From contig NZ_JBHTKJ010000048.1 in NCBI RefSeq assembly GCF_042675965.1, positions 1 to 27,125 on the forward strand: a stretch of 27,125 bases of DNA. Direction: 5' to 3'. The stretch is from Virgibacillus_R byunsanensis. Its GTDB lineage: Bacteria; Bacillota; Bacilli; Bacillales; Amphibacillaceae. This document shows, piece by piece, positions 6,635 to 14,945 of this stretch. Within the stretch, counting starts at the first letter, position 1, and each line of letters begins with the position of its first letter. Made by a program: the position numbers and the translations under genes. Under the pieces are notes generated by a model. The model made no database searches. It was not told the origin of the DNA and saw only the letters and a program-made list of their open reading frames with translations.

Positions 6635-7870
6635 CTATTTTCTTTTCCGCATCATATCGTACGGTCTAACTGCAGCATTTACTTTCATTTTTACGACCAT
6701 CATAGCTTGTGGGGCACGATCAATTGGCGTGTCGTTTTCATCCCATAGCTGCCTAATGTTTTGCTGAACGTGTGTGAAGTTTGGCCCGTAGAATTCGACT
6801 TCATCTCCAACACCAAAATTATTTCGTTGTTGGATCGTTGCTATTTGTGTTTTTTCATCATAGGCTAATACCTGGCCAATAAATGCATAAGCTGGGATCT
6901 TTCTCCGTTCGCCAAATAACTGTTCATTTTCAGTTGGCATTCCATAGTAAAAGCCTGCAGCTAATTCGCGCTGGGCCACTTTCCATAGTTCATCTTCCCA
7001 TTCCTGTTTAAACGCATAGTTGTCAGGATCGTTGCAATAAGCGTCAATTGCCTGACGATAAACGTTAGAAACGGTGGAAACATAGTGGATTGATTTCATA
7101 CGGCCTTCAATCTTTAAACTATCTACCCCATTTTCCACTAGATCTGGAATGTGGCGAATCATAGACATATCTACAGCACTCATCGAAAAGTCCTCTACTG
7201 GCTCACCTGCAAGAACTGTTTTATGCTCACCAGGTTGTGGCATTTCAAATAAGTCATACTTCCAACGACATGATTGTGAACAGCCTCCACGATTCGCATC
7301 ACGATCAGACATATGATTGGATAATGTGCAGCGACCTGAATAGGAAATACACATGGCACCGTGAATGAAAGCCTCTATTTCAACTGATGTATGCTGACGT
7401 ATTTGCTTAAGTTCATCCATTCCTACTTCTCTTGCTAGAACCACACGTTCGAGTCCTTCTTGCTGCCAGAAGTTCAGTGTTTCATAATTCGTTGCAGAGG
7501 CTTGCGTTGATAAATGAATTGGCAAACCCGGTGCTTCCATTGCACATATTTCAATTAAAGCAGGATCTGAAACAATCACCGCATGGATACCAATATCTCG
7601 AAGTGTACGGAAAAACTCTCCAGCACCGACTTCATCTCCCTCATGGGTAACCATATTTGCAGCAACGTACACTTTTGCGTCGTGTTTTTTTGCAAAATCC
7701 ACCCCTTCATGCATTTCCTCATAGGTGAAATTACCAGCCCGACTTCTCAATCCATATCGATTTCCACCGATATAGACAGCATCTGCACCATAGTGAATAG
7801 CCGTTTTTAACTTTTCTAGGGTTCCAGCAGGGGCTAGAACTTCTGGTTTTTTTGTACTAGTTGTTTTCAT
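6635..7870 (-). CDS. trhP2: Peptidase U32-family tRNA hydroxylation protein TrhP2 (YrrO)
   Basis: 411 residues, close to B. subtilis YrrO (422). The family was first called collagenase-like peptidase U32. YrrN/YrrO (TrhP1/TrhP2) are now linked to prephenate-dependent 5-hydroxyuridine formation at the tRNA wobble position. The N-terminus PEVLAPAGTLEKLKTAI and the signature E-A-F-I-H-G-A-M-C-I-S-Y-S-G-R-C-T-L-S (about 166-184) are diagnostic. Four cysteines, C174, C181, C197 and C201, form the expected iron-sulfur ligand set. AGGAGGG lies eight bases before the ATG. It follows trhP1 by 17 bases on the same strand, so the two are cotranscribed. The udk and greA genes that follow it in B. subtilis are absent here. 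Confidence 0.93.
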   Translation of the reverse strand: MKTTSTKKPEVLAPAGTLEKLKTAIHYGADAVYIGGNRYGLRSRAGNFTYEEMHEGVDFAKKHDAKVYVAANMVTHEGDEVGAGEFFRTLRDIGIHAVIVSDPALIEICAMEAPGLPIHLSTQASATNYETLNFWQQEGLERVVLAREVGMDELKQIRQHTSVEIEAFIHGAMCISYSGRCTLSNHMSDRDANRGGCSQSCRWKYDLFEMPQPGEHKTVLAGEPVEDFSMSAVDMSMIRHIPDLVENGVDSLKIEGRMKSIHYVSTVSNVYRQAIDAYCNDPDNYAFKQEWEDELWKVAQRELAAGFYYGMPTENEQLFGERRKIPAYAFIGQVLAYDEKTQIATIQQRNNFGVGDEVEFYGPNFTHVQQNIRQLWDENDTPIDRAPQAMMVVKMKVNAAVRPYDMMRKRK

Positions 7871-7887
7871 AACTTTATCCCTCCTAC

Positions 7888-8802
7888 CTATTGGACATCG
7901 TTAGGATCTTTCAGGAAAAATCCTTCGTTTAATGATCGTTCTTGTGGATGAGTAACAATAAGCTGTTCGTTTAACTGCTCCATCAATTGCTCTGACCAGC
8001 TACCTTCGACAAAAGCTTGTTTCGCTTCCACAAATAGACTAGCAATTTCAACGAACCTATCTCCTCGTGTTAATACTCCGTCTAGCTTCCATTGTGTTAG
8101 ACCCGCTTCCACTAAATCTCCCGCGTATGGCAACAGATTAATATCTTTCGTATTAAACACGTGAGTCCCGTTACGATCTTCGTAAATGGAATAATGCGTA
8201 TTTGGTTTTTTAGGCTCTGAAATGAATAAATCTTTCGTTGCCGGATCCTTTTGTTCCGTGAAATTATAATAATTCTCTACAAGTGGCCGCTTCGAATGGT
8301 GAATACATGTTGCTCCATAGACTAATAATTCAGTTGGGACCAAAACTTGTGTTTGAATAGCTTTTAATTCAACAAACGTCAACTCTCTAGCCAGAACGGC
8401 ACCTTTCGCACCACGTTTTGCCCAGAAATTAATATGTTTAGCACTTGTCACTAACGTTTGAGCATCATATACGTAAGCCAAATCTATGTGGTTTGATTGC
8501 AGGAGATGGATGACACCCGGATCTCCAACTGTGATCGAGTCAATTCCCGTCCTTTGTAAAAAATTCAAATATGGCACAACCTTTTCTATCCTGTCGTTGT
8601 GCATTAATCCATTAACTGCGACGGTGACTTTCTTGTGGTGAAGATGAGCATATATGGTTATCTCTTTTATTTCTTCTTGTGAAAAAGATGAAGGCAAGCG
8701 TAAACCGAATTCATCATTACCAATATACAATGTATCAATCCCGGCATGGATTAATGCCTTTGCTTGATTAACTGATTCTGCAGTTGCTATTAATTCAATC
8801 AT
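7888..8802 (-). CDS. trhP1: Peptidase U32-family tRNA hydroxylation protein TrhP1 (YrrN)
   Basis: 304 residues, against 309 for B. subtilis YrrN. It has the same barrel start as TrhP2 (I-E-L-I-A-T-A-E-S, then I-D-T-L-Y-I-G-N-D-E-F-G-L-R) and V-L-A-R-E-L-T. In the signature region E-L-L-V-Y-G-A-T-C-I-H-H-S-K-R only one cysteine remains, so it lacks the four-cysteine cluster of TrhP2, as expected for the YrrN subfamily. It probably forms a complex with TrhP2 in 5-hydroxyuridine synthesis. AAGGGA lies eight bases before the ATG. No methyltransferase gene (yrrM) precedes it, unlike in B. subtilis. Confidence 0.9.
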   Translation of the reverse strand: MIELIATAESVNQAKALIHAGIDTLYIGNDEFGLRLPSSFSQEEIKEITIYAHLHHKKVTVAVNGLMHNDRIEKVVPYLNFLQRTGIDSITVGDPGVIHLLQSNHIDLAYVYDAQTLVTSAKHINFWAKRGAKGAVLARELTFVELKAIQTQVLVPTELLVYGATCIHHSKRPLVENYYNFTEQKDPATKDLFISEPKKPNTHYSIYEDRNGTHVFNTKDINLLPYAGDLVEAGLTQWKLDGVLTRGDRFVEIASLFVEAKQAFVEGSWSEQLMEQLNEQLIVTHPQERSLNEGFFLKDPNDVQ

Positions 8803-8895
8803 TCGTTATCCCTTCTTTTTTCCAAGTCTGTTAGCAGAAGTATGGTATCATAATCGGCTGTTTTGTGTTGTGGCCTTGGTCACTTCAGGAATATT

Positions 8896-8929
8896 AAAAG
8901 ACACTAGGGTGATTTAGCACCTAGTGTCT
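8896..8929 (-). terminator. Terminator of the 94-residue hypothetical gene
   Basis: AGACACTAGG (8899-8908) pairs with CCTAGTGTCT (8920-8929). On the minus strand it is followed by TTTAAT. It lies just after the stop at 8947 and before trhP1, so trhP1 should have its own promoter. Confidence 0.7.
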
Positions 8930-8946
8930 GACACAACTCCATGAAC

Positions 8947-9231
8947 TTATTTTTCACTTAATTCCTTAAATGCGTTTATAAGCTTTTCTGGTGATTCTTT
9001 TACCGTATAAGAAAACAACCCTCTACTCGTATGTAAATAAAGAAGTCCTCCCCCACCACCAACTTGACGATAGGACATATCCAACACATCTTCTATAGAA
9101 AACTCTCGATACCGGGTAGTGATCTTTTCATCATATAAATGGATATTGCGTTCTTGTTTCGTTTCTATTTTTTCGTTACGAATTATTTCCTGTTGGATTT
9201 TAATATACGGCTGAATAACTAACAACTTCAT
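8947..9231 (-). CDS. Hypothetical protein with PH-like C-terminal half
   Basis: 94 residues from the ATG at 9231 (MKLLVIQPYIKIQ), placed nine bases after GGAG. Start codons further upstream would leave that site inside the gene. The C-terminal half (D-M-S-Y-R, a glycine run G-G-G-G-G, L-L-Y-L-H-T-S-R-G-L-F-S-Y, then P-E-K-L-I-N-A-F-K-E-L) has the alternating-strand-plus-helix look of small bacterial PH-like domains. I do not recognise a named family, and the domain suggestion is weak. It is divergent from srtN, sharing a 126-base upstream region, and is transcribed alone. Confidence 0.75.
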   Translation of the reverse strand: MKLLVIQPYIKIQQEIIRNEKIETKQERNIHLYDEKITTRYREFSIEDVLDMSYRQVGGGGGLLYLHTSRGLFSYTVKESPEKLINAFKELSEK

Positions 9232-9357
9232 AGTGGCTCGCTCCTGCATCATTATTAGTGAAAATACTACTCTTCCGTAGCCATATATGTCAATTTCTTT
9301 AATAGATGCGGGTATTATATGTATACTACTATTAAAGTGTGACGGAGGTGAAATACA

Positions 9358-10062
9358 GTGCTATCAAAATGGTTAAACGAATCTTCATATACAGTCGTAT
9401 TCACAGGAGCAGGCATGTCAACAGAAAGTGGCTTGCCCGATTTCCGCTCCCAGAACCAGGGATTATGGAACAAAAAAGATCCAAGCAAAATTGCAAGTAC
9501 AGAGGCGTTAAATAATAATGTTCATGACTTTATAGCCTTTTACCGTGAACGTGTACTTGGCATTAAAGAATTTAAGCCGCATAAGGGGCACTATATTTTA
9601 GCAGACTGGGAGAAACAAGGAAAAGTGAATTCCATTATTACGCAAAATGTAGATGGATTTCATCAACAAGCAGGCAGTAAACAAGTTGCCGAGCTTCACG
9701 GTACCTTGCAAAAACTGCATTGTCAGACGTGTGGCGAAATTTACAGTAGTGAAGAATATATTCAGCGGGAGTATTATTGTTCCTGTGGCGGAACCCTTCG
9801 TCCGTCGATTGTGTTATTTGGGGAAACATTGCCTCAAGATGCGTTTCAATTTGCGTTGGAAGAAGCTGAAAAAGCGGAGTTATTTATCGTATTGGGCTCG
9901 TCCCTAAGTGTGACTCCAGCAAACCAGTTTCCCTTAGTTGCGAAGGAGAAGGGTGCAAAATTAGTAATTGTGAACAGGGAAGAAACTGATTTTGATTTGT
10001 ACGCAGACCAAGTGGTTAATGGGAAAGAGATTGGAGAGTTTTTGACAGAATTGGATGATTGA
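9358..10062 (+). CDS. srtN: NAD-dependent protein deacylase, Sir2 family
   Basis: A 234-residue sirtuin that removes acyl groups from lysines using NAD. Motifs present in order: G-A-G-M-S-T-E-S-G-L-P-D-F-R-S (17-31, NAD-binding loop), T-Q-N-V-D-G-F-H (95-102), catalytic H114 in E-L-H-G, the zinc-finger cysteines C122, C125, C141 and C143, then L-F-G-E and L-G-S-S-L-S-V-T-P-A. The family is typically 235-250 residues, so it is complete. The start is GTG at 9358 with GGAGGTG eight bases upstream. It converges with the membrane gene that ends at 10074 and probably forms a single-gene unit. Confidence 0.95.
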   Translation: MLSKWLNESSYTVVFTGAGMSTESGLPDFRSQNQGLWNKKDPSKIASTEALNNNVHDFIAFYRERVLGIKEFKPHKGHYILADWEKQGKVNSIITQNVDGFHQQAGSKQVAELHGTLQKLHCQTCGEIYSSEEYIQREYYCSCGGTLRPSIVLFGETLPQDAFQFALEEAEKAELFIVLGSSLSVTPANQFPLVAKEKGAKLVIVNREETDFDLYADQVVNGKEIGEFLTELDD

Positions 10063-10073
10063 TAGCAAAACAA

Positions 10074-10577
10074 TTATCCCCTCCTACTTTTATGTTGAAT
10101 AACATTATAAATGACAACTTGTAAAGTCTGAACAAACAAATAAATAGGTATGGAGTAAAACAACGTATAACCTTGTTTATAATGAAAAAGTCCAACTTTA
10201 ACACTGATCCACTCCACTAAAATAGATATAGCTGTCCAGATTACGATGTAAACGATATGTTTATATCCATTTATATTAAACTTAACGTAGAAATAAATAA
10301 AAATGTAACTGAAAGGGCCATACATAATGTAACTGATAAAATCAATAAATTCATAGGAAGAGTTATCATTTACATCATAATAATCAAGAGGTGCCACACT
10401 TATCGTATGGTCAAAAAACATTCCCGTAAAAACACCATATAAATAATAGGCAATAGATTCTAATCTTGAAAAAATCTTAGGTAGTTTCCAAACAATTATA
10501 GATAATCCGACAGTGGAAATAATAACAAACCATTCATTTAGATTAAAAGAATGGTCATAATAAGTGACCGCTTCCAT
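10074..10577 (-). CDS. CBO0543-type integral membrane protein
   Basis: 167 residues from the ATG at 10577 (MEAVTYYDHSFN), ten bases after AAGGAG. About four hydrophobic helices. The segment S-Y-E-F-I-D-F-I-S-Y-I-M-Y-G-P-F-S-Y and the later I-L-V-E-W-I-S-V-K-V-G-L-F-H-Y-K-Q-G-Y resemble the CBO0543 family of Firmicute membrane proteins, whose function is not known to me. It overlaps the end of the upstream membrane gene by 23 bases, so the two are probably translated together. Confidence 0.8.
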   Translation of the reverse strand: MEAVTYYDHSFNLNEWFVIISTVGLSIIVWKLPKIFSRLESIAYYLYGVFTGMFFDHTISVAPLDYYDVNDNSSYEFIDFISYIMYGPFSYIFIYFYVKFNINGYKHIVYIVIWTAISILVEWISVKVGLFHYKQGYTLFYSIPIYLFVQTLQVVIYNVIQHKSRRG

Positions 10578-11046
10578 TATGTTGTGACTCCTTTTTTTCA
10601 ATAAGTAAAATAATTTTACTTAACCATAAACCAACTAACAGATAGATAGTATCATGTAAGAGGTCATAAAAATAGTTCCACTTTAGATATGTAACAACAT
10701 CCAGAGTAATTGATAAATAGTTTAATGAAAACATCCCTAAATAAATAATAAGAAAAAGTATGATTTTTTTGCTTATTGTTTCTATTTTATAATAGATGTT
10801 TATGAATATAAGTGTGAGTATCGGTATAATGACTTCTCTTTGTATAAGAAAAAACATATATATGATTGGTTGTTGAGAAGTTTGAATTGACTCTAATTCC
10901 ATCGTGACAATGGTCATATTATTTCTTGAAATGATGGCAAGTAACATAAACACAATACTATTTTGTAAAAAGGATAATGTTTTGGGTGTGAAATAAAATA
11001 TAGTTCCTATCAACCATGTTAAGATTATTATTATTGTAAAAGCCAT
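10555..11046 (-). CDS. Integral membrane protein, partner of the CBO0543-type gene
   Basis: 163 residues with about five hydrophobic helices. It starts MAFTIIIILTWLIGTIFYFTPKT and ends with a basic tail K-K-E-S-Q-H-N-G-S-G-H-L-L. The ATG at 11046 follows GGTGAT by four bases; a TTG at 11061 is less likely. It shows the same architecture as the following gene (membrane segments and a Y-L-K-W-N-Y-F-Y-D-L-L-H-D region), so they may be distant paralogues acting as a pair. I do not recognise a functional family. Confidence 0.72.
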   Translation of the reverse strand: MAFTIIIILTWLIGTIFYFTPKTLSFLQNSIVFMLLAIISRNNMTIVTMELESIQTSQQPIIYMFFLIQREVIIPILTLIFINIYYKIETISKKIILFLIIYLGMFSLNYLSITLDVVTYLKWNYFYDLLHDTIYLLVGLWLSKIILLIEKKESQHNGSGHLL

Positions 11047-11095
11047 TATAATCACCAACAATAGTATGTGAATAAGATTATGTTCTTAAACATTA

Positions 11096-11135
11096 TGGCT
11101 TATCGCCAATCTTTAGTTGCGCTTATGTAGATAAG
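11096..11135. repeat. Right part of the dispersed TTAGAAAACTTGGC repeat
   Basis: TGGCTTATCGCCAATCTTTA followed by GTTGCGCTTATGTAGATAAG. The same segments occur at 15880-15934, there with about 14 extra bases in the middle. TTGGC/GCCAA can form a small hairpin. Confidence 0.6.
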
Positions 11136-11142
11136 ATAAGTC

Positions 11143-11171
11143 AAAACGAGCTTGGAATCCAAGCTCGTTTT
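11143..11171 (-). terminator. Terminator of the traB-family gene
   Basis: AAAACGAGCTTGG pairs with CCAAGCTCGTTTT around a three-base loop, and TTTT ends it on the minus strand. It lies just after the stop at 11180. Confidence 0.85.
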
Positions 11172-11179
11172 ACATTTCT

Positions 11180-12346
11180 TTATATATTCTCAATAAACAG
11201 CCGAATCACATCTGCACCGCCAATAAATGTTCCAATGCTACTTCCTAAATTGGCTAATACAACAATTAATAAAATTCTTGTTACTTTATTTTGCCAAAAG
11301 CCTTTTACACTAAATACATCTTCAGACAGCGTATCGAAGTCTCCTACACTTGGACGCCTGATCAATGCTTGCACAATTCCTGCAAACCACCCAGCAGCTA
11401 TTAACGGATTTAGCGAAGTTATTGGAGCTACAACGAAAGCTGTAATTATAGTAAGCGGATGACCTAACGCTATTGCGGTTCCGAGTGCTGCAAACGACCC
11501 ATTCCATAAAAACCAGCTTATCGTTTGCTGGATTCCTGCAGTAGGATTTGTATAAAATGTATAAGCGATAATAGCGATAATAATGGCAGGAATCGACCAG
11601 GCAATAACCTTGGGTACCTTTGATTTGACTGGCACTTGCGATAACCGATCCAAATCATGATCTTTTTTAATTTCTTCTTTAATTCCTGGCACATGTGCTG
11701 CACCTAAGACCGCCACCACTTTATTTCCTGGGGAATCTTTAATTTTTTGAGCTAAGTACTGATCTCGTTCATCAATTAACGGTCGTTTTAACTCAGGGAA
11801 ATGATCCGTGAAATCTTGCAGGATGGAATTGATCATATCCTGTGATTTCATTTTCTCCAGTTCTTCTTCAGAGATGCTTTCCTTGGAGAAGATACTACCG
11901 ATAATCTGTGTAAGCAACTTCGCCTTCCCTTTGAGTCCTAAACCACGCCAAATACGGGAAAATGTAAGCTGAATATTTCGATCGGCCAGTACAAGTTCAG
12001 CACCGGCTTTTTCTGCTGATTCAATCCCTTGAATCATTTCCTGACCTGGATTAATACCGAATTGTTTAGCCATGCGTTTTTGGAAGGAGGATATTGCAAG
12101 GTTCATCAAAAGCAGTGTCGCTTTATTTTCTTTGATAACTTTAAATATATCCATATCCTTCCATTTATTTCCGTCCTTAATTGATTGAAATCGTTGTTGG
12201 TCTAATTCGATTGCAACAGAATCCGGCTGTTCAGCTTCGATGACTTCCTTTACTTGCTCAGCGCTATGTTTGGATACATGTGCTGTTCCAATAAGTATAT
12301 ATTCTTTTCCATCTAATTGAATCCGTGTAATATTTTCTTCTGTCAT
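11180..12346 (-). CDS. TraB/PrgY-family membrane protein
   Basis: 388 residues. Members include enterococcal TraB/PrgY, which reduces pheromone activity, and the fold is related to the Tiki/GumN-type metal-dependent peptidases; in Bacillaceae the substrate is unknown. The conserved GTAHVS (20-25) and GAAHVPG (215-221) motifs, with their His residues, and the E-L-D-Q-Q-R stretch near 47-52 mark the soluble domain. The C-terminal ~140 residues hold about five membrane helices (near 247-265, 278-296, 298-312, 315-329 and 356-378). AAGGAAGG lies seven bases before the ATG. It is monocistronic here. Confidence 0.9.
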   Translation of the reverse strand: MTEENITRIQLDGKEYILIGTAHVSKHSAEQVKEVIEAEQPDSVAIELDQQRFQSIKDGNKWKDMDIFKVIKENKATLLLMNLAISSFQKRMAKQFGINPGQEMIQGIESAEKAGAELVLADRNIQLTFSRIWRGLGLKGKAKLLTQIIGSIFSKESISEEELEKMKSQDMINSILQDFTDHFPELKRPLIDERDQYLAQKIKDSPGNKVVAVLGAAHVPGIKEEIKKDHDLDRLSQVPVKSKVPKVIAWSIPAIIIAIIAYTFYTNPTAGIQQTISWFLWNGSFAALGTAIALGHPLTIITAFVVAPITSLNPLIAAGWFAGIVQALIRRPSVGDFDTLSEDVFSVKGFWQNKVTRILLIVVLANLGSSIGTFIGGADVIRLFIENI

Positions 12347-12612
12347 TATAAACCTTCCTTTTAGAAACCCTTGGCAAATCTACAAGTGAATTCTGTGTTT
12401 TAGCTTTAGGCTGTTTTCGTAAAGATTGTTGCTTTTGAGAGAATAGATATAAACATAACTTGATGTGACGGTTAACCTACCGCTACGGAAATACACTTCG
12501 CTTTCACCCATCCGGGTACAAGTGCGACATCTGCTTCGTTTCACTGCGCAGTGTCTTCTACCCGTGGGCTGCTGATGAGCCTCCTCGAGCTAACGCTCTG
12601 CGGGGTCTCAAC

Positions 12613-12735
12613 TAGGAGGCTGTCCGATGGAATAATTTCTGTGAATATATATGCATTCACACTGAATTATTAATGTATAATCCACCATATTTTGAATAAA
12701 TATTCGGCAATTTCACTTCGTCGGACAGCCTCCTA
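12613..12735. repeat. Nested 123-bp inverted-repeat insertion
   Basis: Perfect 15-bp terminal inverted repeats (TAGGAGGCTGTCCGA and TCGGACAGCCTCCTA) enclose AT-rich DNA with its own hairpin at 12631-12671 (AATAATTTCTGTGAAT against ATTCACACTGAATTATT). It interrupts the GC-rich portion of the larger element. Confidence 0.6.
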
Positions 12736-12895
12736 GGCCTCTGCTCCCACAGGATAAGGAAAGCTACATAGCTAGACATCGCACGCAGAAAATCGGTTTG
12801 TATTTTCAAGGAGTCTGTGTGTATTTCCTCCGCTGTTATTTCCGTTACTGTCGTGGGACTGTATCAGTATTAATAAAACACCTTACCAGTCAGGG

Positions 12896-13020
12896 TGAGC
12901 GGAGGGCGGTGACTCCTGCGGGAACAGCACGTGTTCGAAGACCCCGCAGAGTGATTTTCTCGAGGAGGCTGAGACCGTGCCCGCGGAAAGCATCCGCCCG
13001 TAGCGATCCCAGACGGCAGC
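12896..13020. repeat. GC-rich dispersed Bacillaceae repeat
   Basis: GAGCGGAGGGCGGTGACTCC, TGCGGGAACAGCACGTGT and CGAAGACCCCGCAG, then CGAGGAGGCTGAGACCGTG and CCCGCGGAAAGC. From memory, closely similar intergenic sequence is scattered through many Bacillaceae genomes. CTGCGGG and CCCGCAG can pair. A shortened copy lies at 18845-18905. Confidence 0.65.
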
Positions 13021-13304
13021 AATAGCGAGCGTTCTTAGAAATAAGCCTAAGTTACGCCGCATTTTACATCAACTATGAAGATAAAAAAGTAACAATGCGT
13101 GCGAAAACAGCCTTACTTTATAAGTAAACGTATAAAATTTTATGTCCTAATACAATAATAAACCAGAAACGGGAGAATTAGAATAATTTGATATAAATTA
13201 GCGAAAAGAAAATAATACTCACGATAAATTTTACCACTGATTGATACTTGAATACCTGTATTTTTACATTAATCCAGGATAGTTTATAGAGGAGGAGGTT
13301 TAAC

Positions 13305-13655
13305 ATGGAACAGCATTTTCTATCTGTAGAAGAATTTAATGAATTACTCAAAAACTGGAATGGGCAAAACATTACCATTACAAAGCATGAAATGGATGAT
13401 ATTGACGAAACTCAGATGAAGTTAGAGGCCATTTCGTATGATAGAGACACAAGAAGGATTGATGATTATGAACCAATGCATTCTCTGCACTTAAATGGAA
13501 CTGGACACATTCTGTCAGAGACCAACAATCCGCAATCTCTTCCGTCATCCTTGTATGAAATACCATTAGAGGACAGTACCATGTATGAATTCGACGGATC
13601 AGAATTTTTATTAAGCACCTCACGAGGCGTATATAAGATTCGGCTACAAATCTAA
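13305..13655 (+). CDS. Hypothetical protein, 116 residues
   Basis: An acidic soluble protein with AGGAGG eight bases before its ATG. It begins MEQHFLSVEEFNELLKNWNGQ and ends F-L-L-S-T-S-R-G-V-Y-K-I-R-L. The middle (R-R-I-D-D-Y-E-P-M-H-S-L-H-L-N-G-T-G) and the closing strands suggest a small mostly-beta domain. No cysteines, signal or membrane segment. It converges with yhbH, with a shared terminator between them. I do not recognise a family. Confidence 0.8.
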   Translation: MEQHFLSVEEFNELLKNWNGQNITITKHEMDDIDETQMKLEAISYDRDTRRIDDYEPMHSLHLNGTGHILSETNNPQSLPSSLYEIPLEDSTMYEFDGSEFLLSTSRGVYKIRLQI

Positions 13656-13669
13656 CAAGGGTTTAATAA

Positions 13670-13701
13670 CAAAAAAAAATCTCCATTAAAAGGAGACTTT
13701 A
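13670..13701. terminator. Terminator between converging genes
   Basis: AAATCTCC (13677-13684) pairs with GGAGACTTT (13692-13700), one base bulged. On the minus strand it ends in a run of nine T. It overlaps the yhbH stop codon and probably serves yhbH chiefly. Confidence 0.7.
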
Positions 13702-14862
13702 GGTTGTAACTGCTTCTTTTTTAAAGAAACTTTTCATTGCATCGTATACATCCCGTTTTTCTTTTAGGATATAGTGACGAAATTTTGGGTCTTCTATTTC
13801 TTTATATGCTCTCATTAATGTGGAAGTACGGCTATACCCATTCACTTCCCCGTAGCCGAACATGTTTGATACATCCATAATTTCATTAACAAGTTTGATA
13901 CATTTAGTATTATCAGAAATAACGTTCTCACCATCTGAAAAATGAAATGGATAGATATTGTAGCGGTTTGGATTGTATTGTTCTTCAATTAGCTCTAATG
14001 CTTTATAGTAAGCTGATGAACAAATCGTTCCACCGCTTTCCCCTTTTGAAAAAAACCCTTCCTCTGTTACTACTTTTGCTTCGGTGTGGTGTGCGATAAA
14101 AGCTATTTCTACAGTTTCATATTTAGATCGCAAAAATCTTGTCATCCAGAAAAAGAAACTTCTTGCTACATACTTTTCAAAATTACCCATTGATGCACTT
14201 GTATCCATCATCGCAAGAACAACAGCTTTTGATTCAGGTTTTATTACATCATTCCATGTTTTAAAACGGAGGTCGTCATTATGGATGGGAGTGATTCCCG
14301 GTTTTCCATCTCTTGCATTTCGTTTTATTGCAGTTAATATGGTCCTTTTCTTATCGATATTACCCATGAGTCCTTTTTTACGTACATCATTAAACTCAAC
14401 TTCATCGATTGTAATTTCCGCTTGTTCTTTTTGTTGTAGATTAGGAAGCTCCAGCTCTTTAAATAAAACATCCTCTATTTCATCTAAAGATACATCAGCC
14501 TCATAGTAATCTTGACCTGGTTGTTCTCCTGCCTTTCTTCCATTTCCAGATCCGCTGTTTTGTTTGTCGCTAGGACCGCGAGCGACCACATCACCTACCT
14601 GACTATCACCATCCCCTTGCCCTACATGTTTTGATTTATTATAATTATAGCGTATTTTGTACTCATCCAATGAACGTATTGGAATTTTTATTACATCCTT
14701 ACCGTTTGACATAATGATATTTTCTTCACTAATTAAATCCGGCAAGTTATTCTTAATGGCTTCTTTCACTTTATCCATATGCCGCTGTTGATCTTGATGG
14801 CCTTTGCGATGGAGGGACCAGTTTTCTTGGGAGACAGCAAAACTTTCTTTTTTCTCCTGCAT
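13699..14862 (-). CDS. yhbH: YhbH/YeaH sporulation protein
   Basis: 387 residues, against 392 in B. subtilis. DUF444/YeaH family: a von Willebrand A-type domain with a D220-T-S222-A-S224 metal-site motif (in A-M-M-D-T-S-A-S-M). The N-terminus S-Q-E-N-W-S-L-H-R-K-G and the segment S-L-D-E-Y-K-I-R-Y-N-Y are characteristic, followed by a Gly/Ser-rich linker (about 81-118). Partner of PrkA and SpoVR; in B. subtilis it is sporulation-specific. The start at 14862 has AGGAGG seven bases upstream; an earlier in-frame start at 14898 would place that site inside the gene. A sigma-E-like promoter precedes it. It is separated from prkA by a decaying metabolic operon. Confidence 0.94.
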   Translation of the reverse strand: MQEKKESFAVSQENWSLHRKGHQDQQRHMDKVKEAIKNNLPDLISEENIIMSNGKDVIKIPIRSLDEYKIRYNYNKSKHVGQGDGDSQVGDVVARGPSDKQNSGSGNGRKAGEQPGQDYYEADVSLDEIEDVLFKELELPNLQQKEQAEITIDEVEFNDVRKKGLMGNIDKKRTILTAIKRNARDGKPGITPIHNDDLRFKTWNDVIKPESKAVVLAMMDTSASMGNFEKYVARSFFFWMTRFLRSKYETVEIAFIAHHTEAKVVTEEGFFSKGESGGTICSSAYYKALELIEEQYNPNRYNIYPFHFSDGENVISDNTKCIKLVNEIMDVSNMFGYGEVNGYSRTSTLMRAYKEIEDPKFRHYILKEKRDVYDAMKSFFKKEAVTT

Positions 14863-14913
14863 ACCTTCGCCTCCTATATTTTTTTTAAAACTTACCAATT
14901 TGGTAGTTTCTCT

Positions 14914-14942
14914 ATCATATGCATCTACAGGTGAGTTATTGC
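14914..14942 (-). promoter_or_regulatory. Sigma-E-like promoter of yhbH
   Basis: On the minus strand GCAATAA (14942-14936), 14 bases, then CATATGAT (14921-14914), about 50 bases before the ATG. The spacing is right; the -35 is only a partial match. Judged by eye. Confidence 0.4.
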
Positions 14943-14945
14943 ATT

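Larger units (their letters stand above)
12409..13112. repeat. Composite ~704-bp palindromic repeat element
   Basis: The ends are inverted: GGCTGTTTTCG and ATTGTT-x-CTTTT at the left (12409-12436) match the reverse complement of 13083-13112. Inside lie a second inverted pair (TAGGAGGCTGTCCGA at 12613-12627 and its exact complement at 12721-12735), a GC-rich segment at 12896-13020 and an inverted relative of that segment at about 12485-12605 (it contains the complement of AGACCCCGCAGAGCG). Base composition is far more GC-rich than in neighbouring genes. The open frame at 12798-13025 is Arg-rich and unlike any protein I know, so I treat the element as non-coding and MITE-like. Confidence 0.65.

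Noticed and set aside
12798..13025. Arg-rich 75-codon frame in the GC-rich repeat
   Set aside because: It follows the repeat's composition, has no ribosome site, and the second repeat copy does not preserve it.
12409..13112. CRISPR array
   Set aside because: The repeats are inverted and of different lengths, with no regular spacer pattern; no cas genes are in the window.
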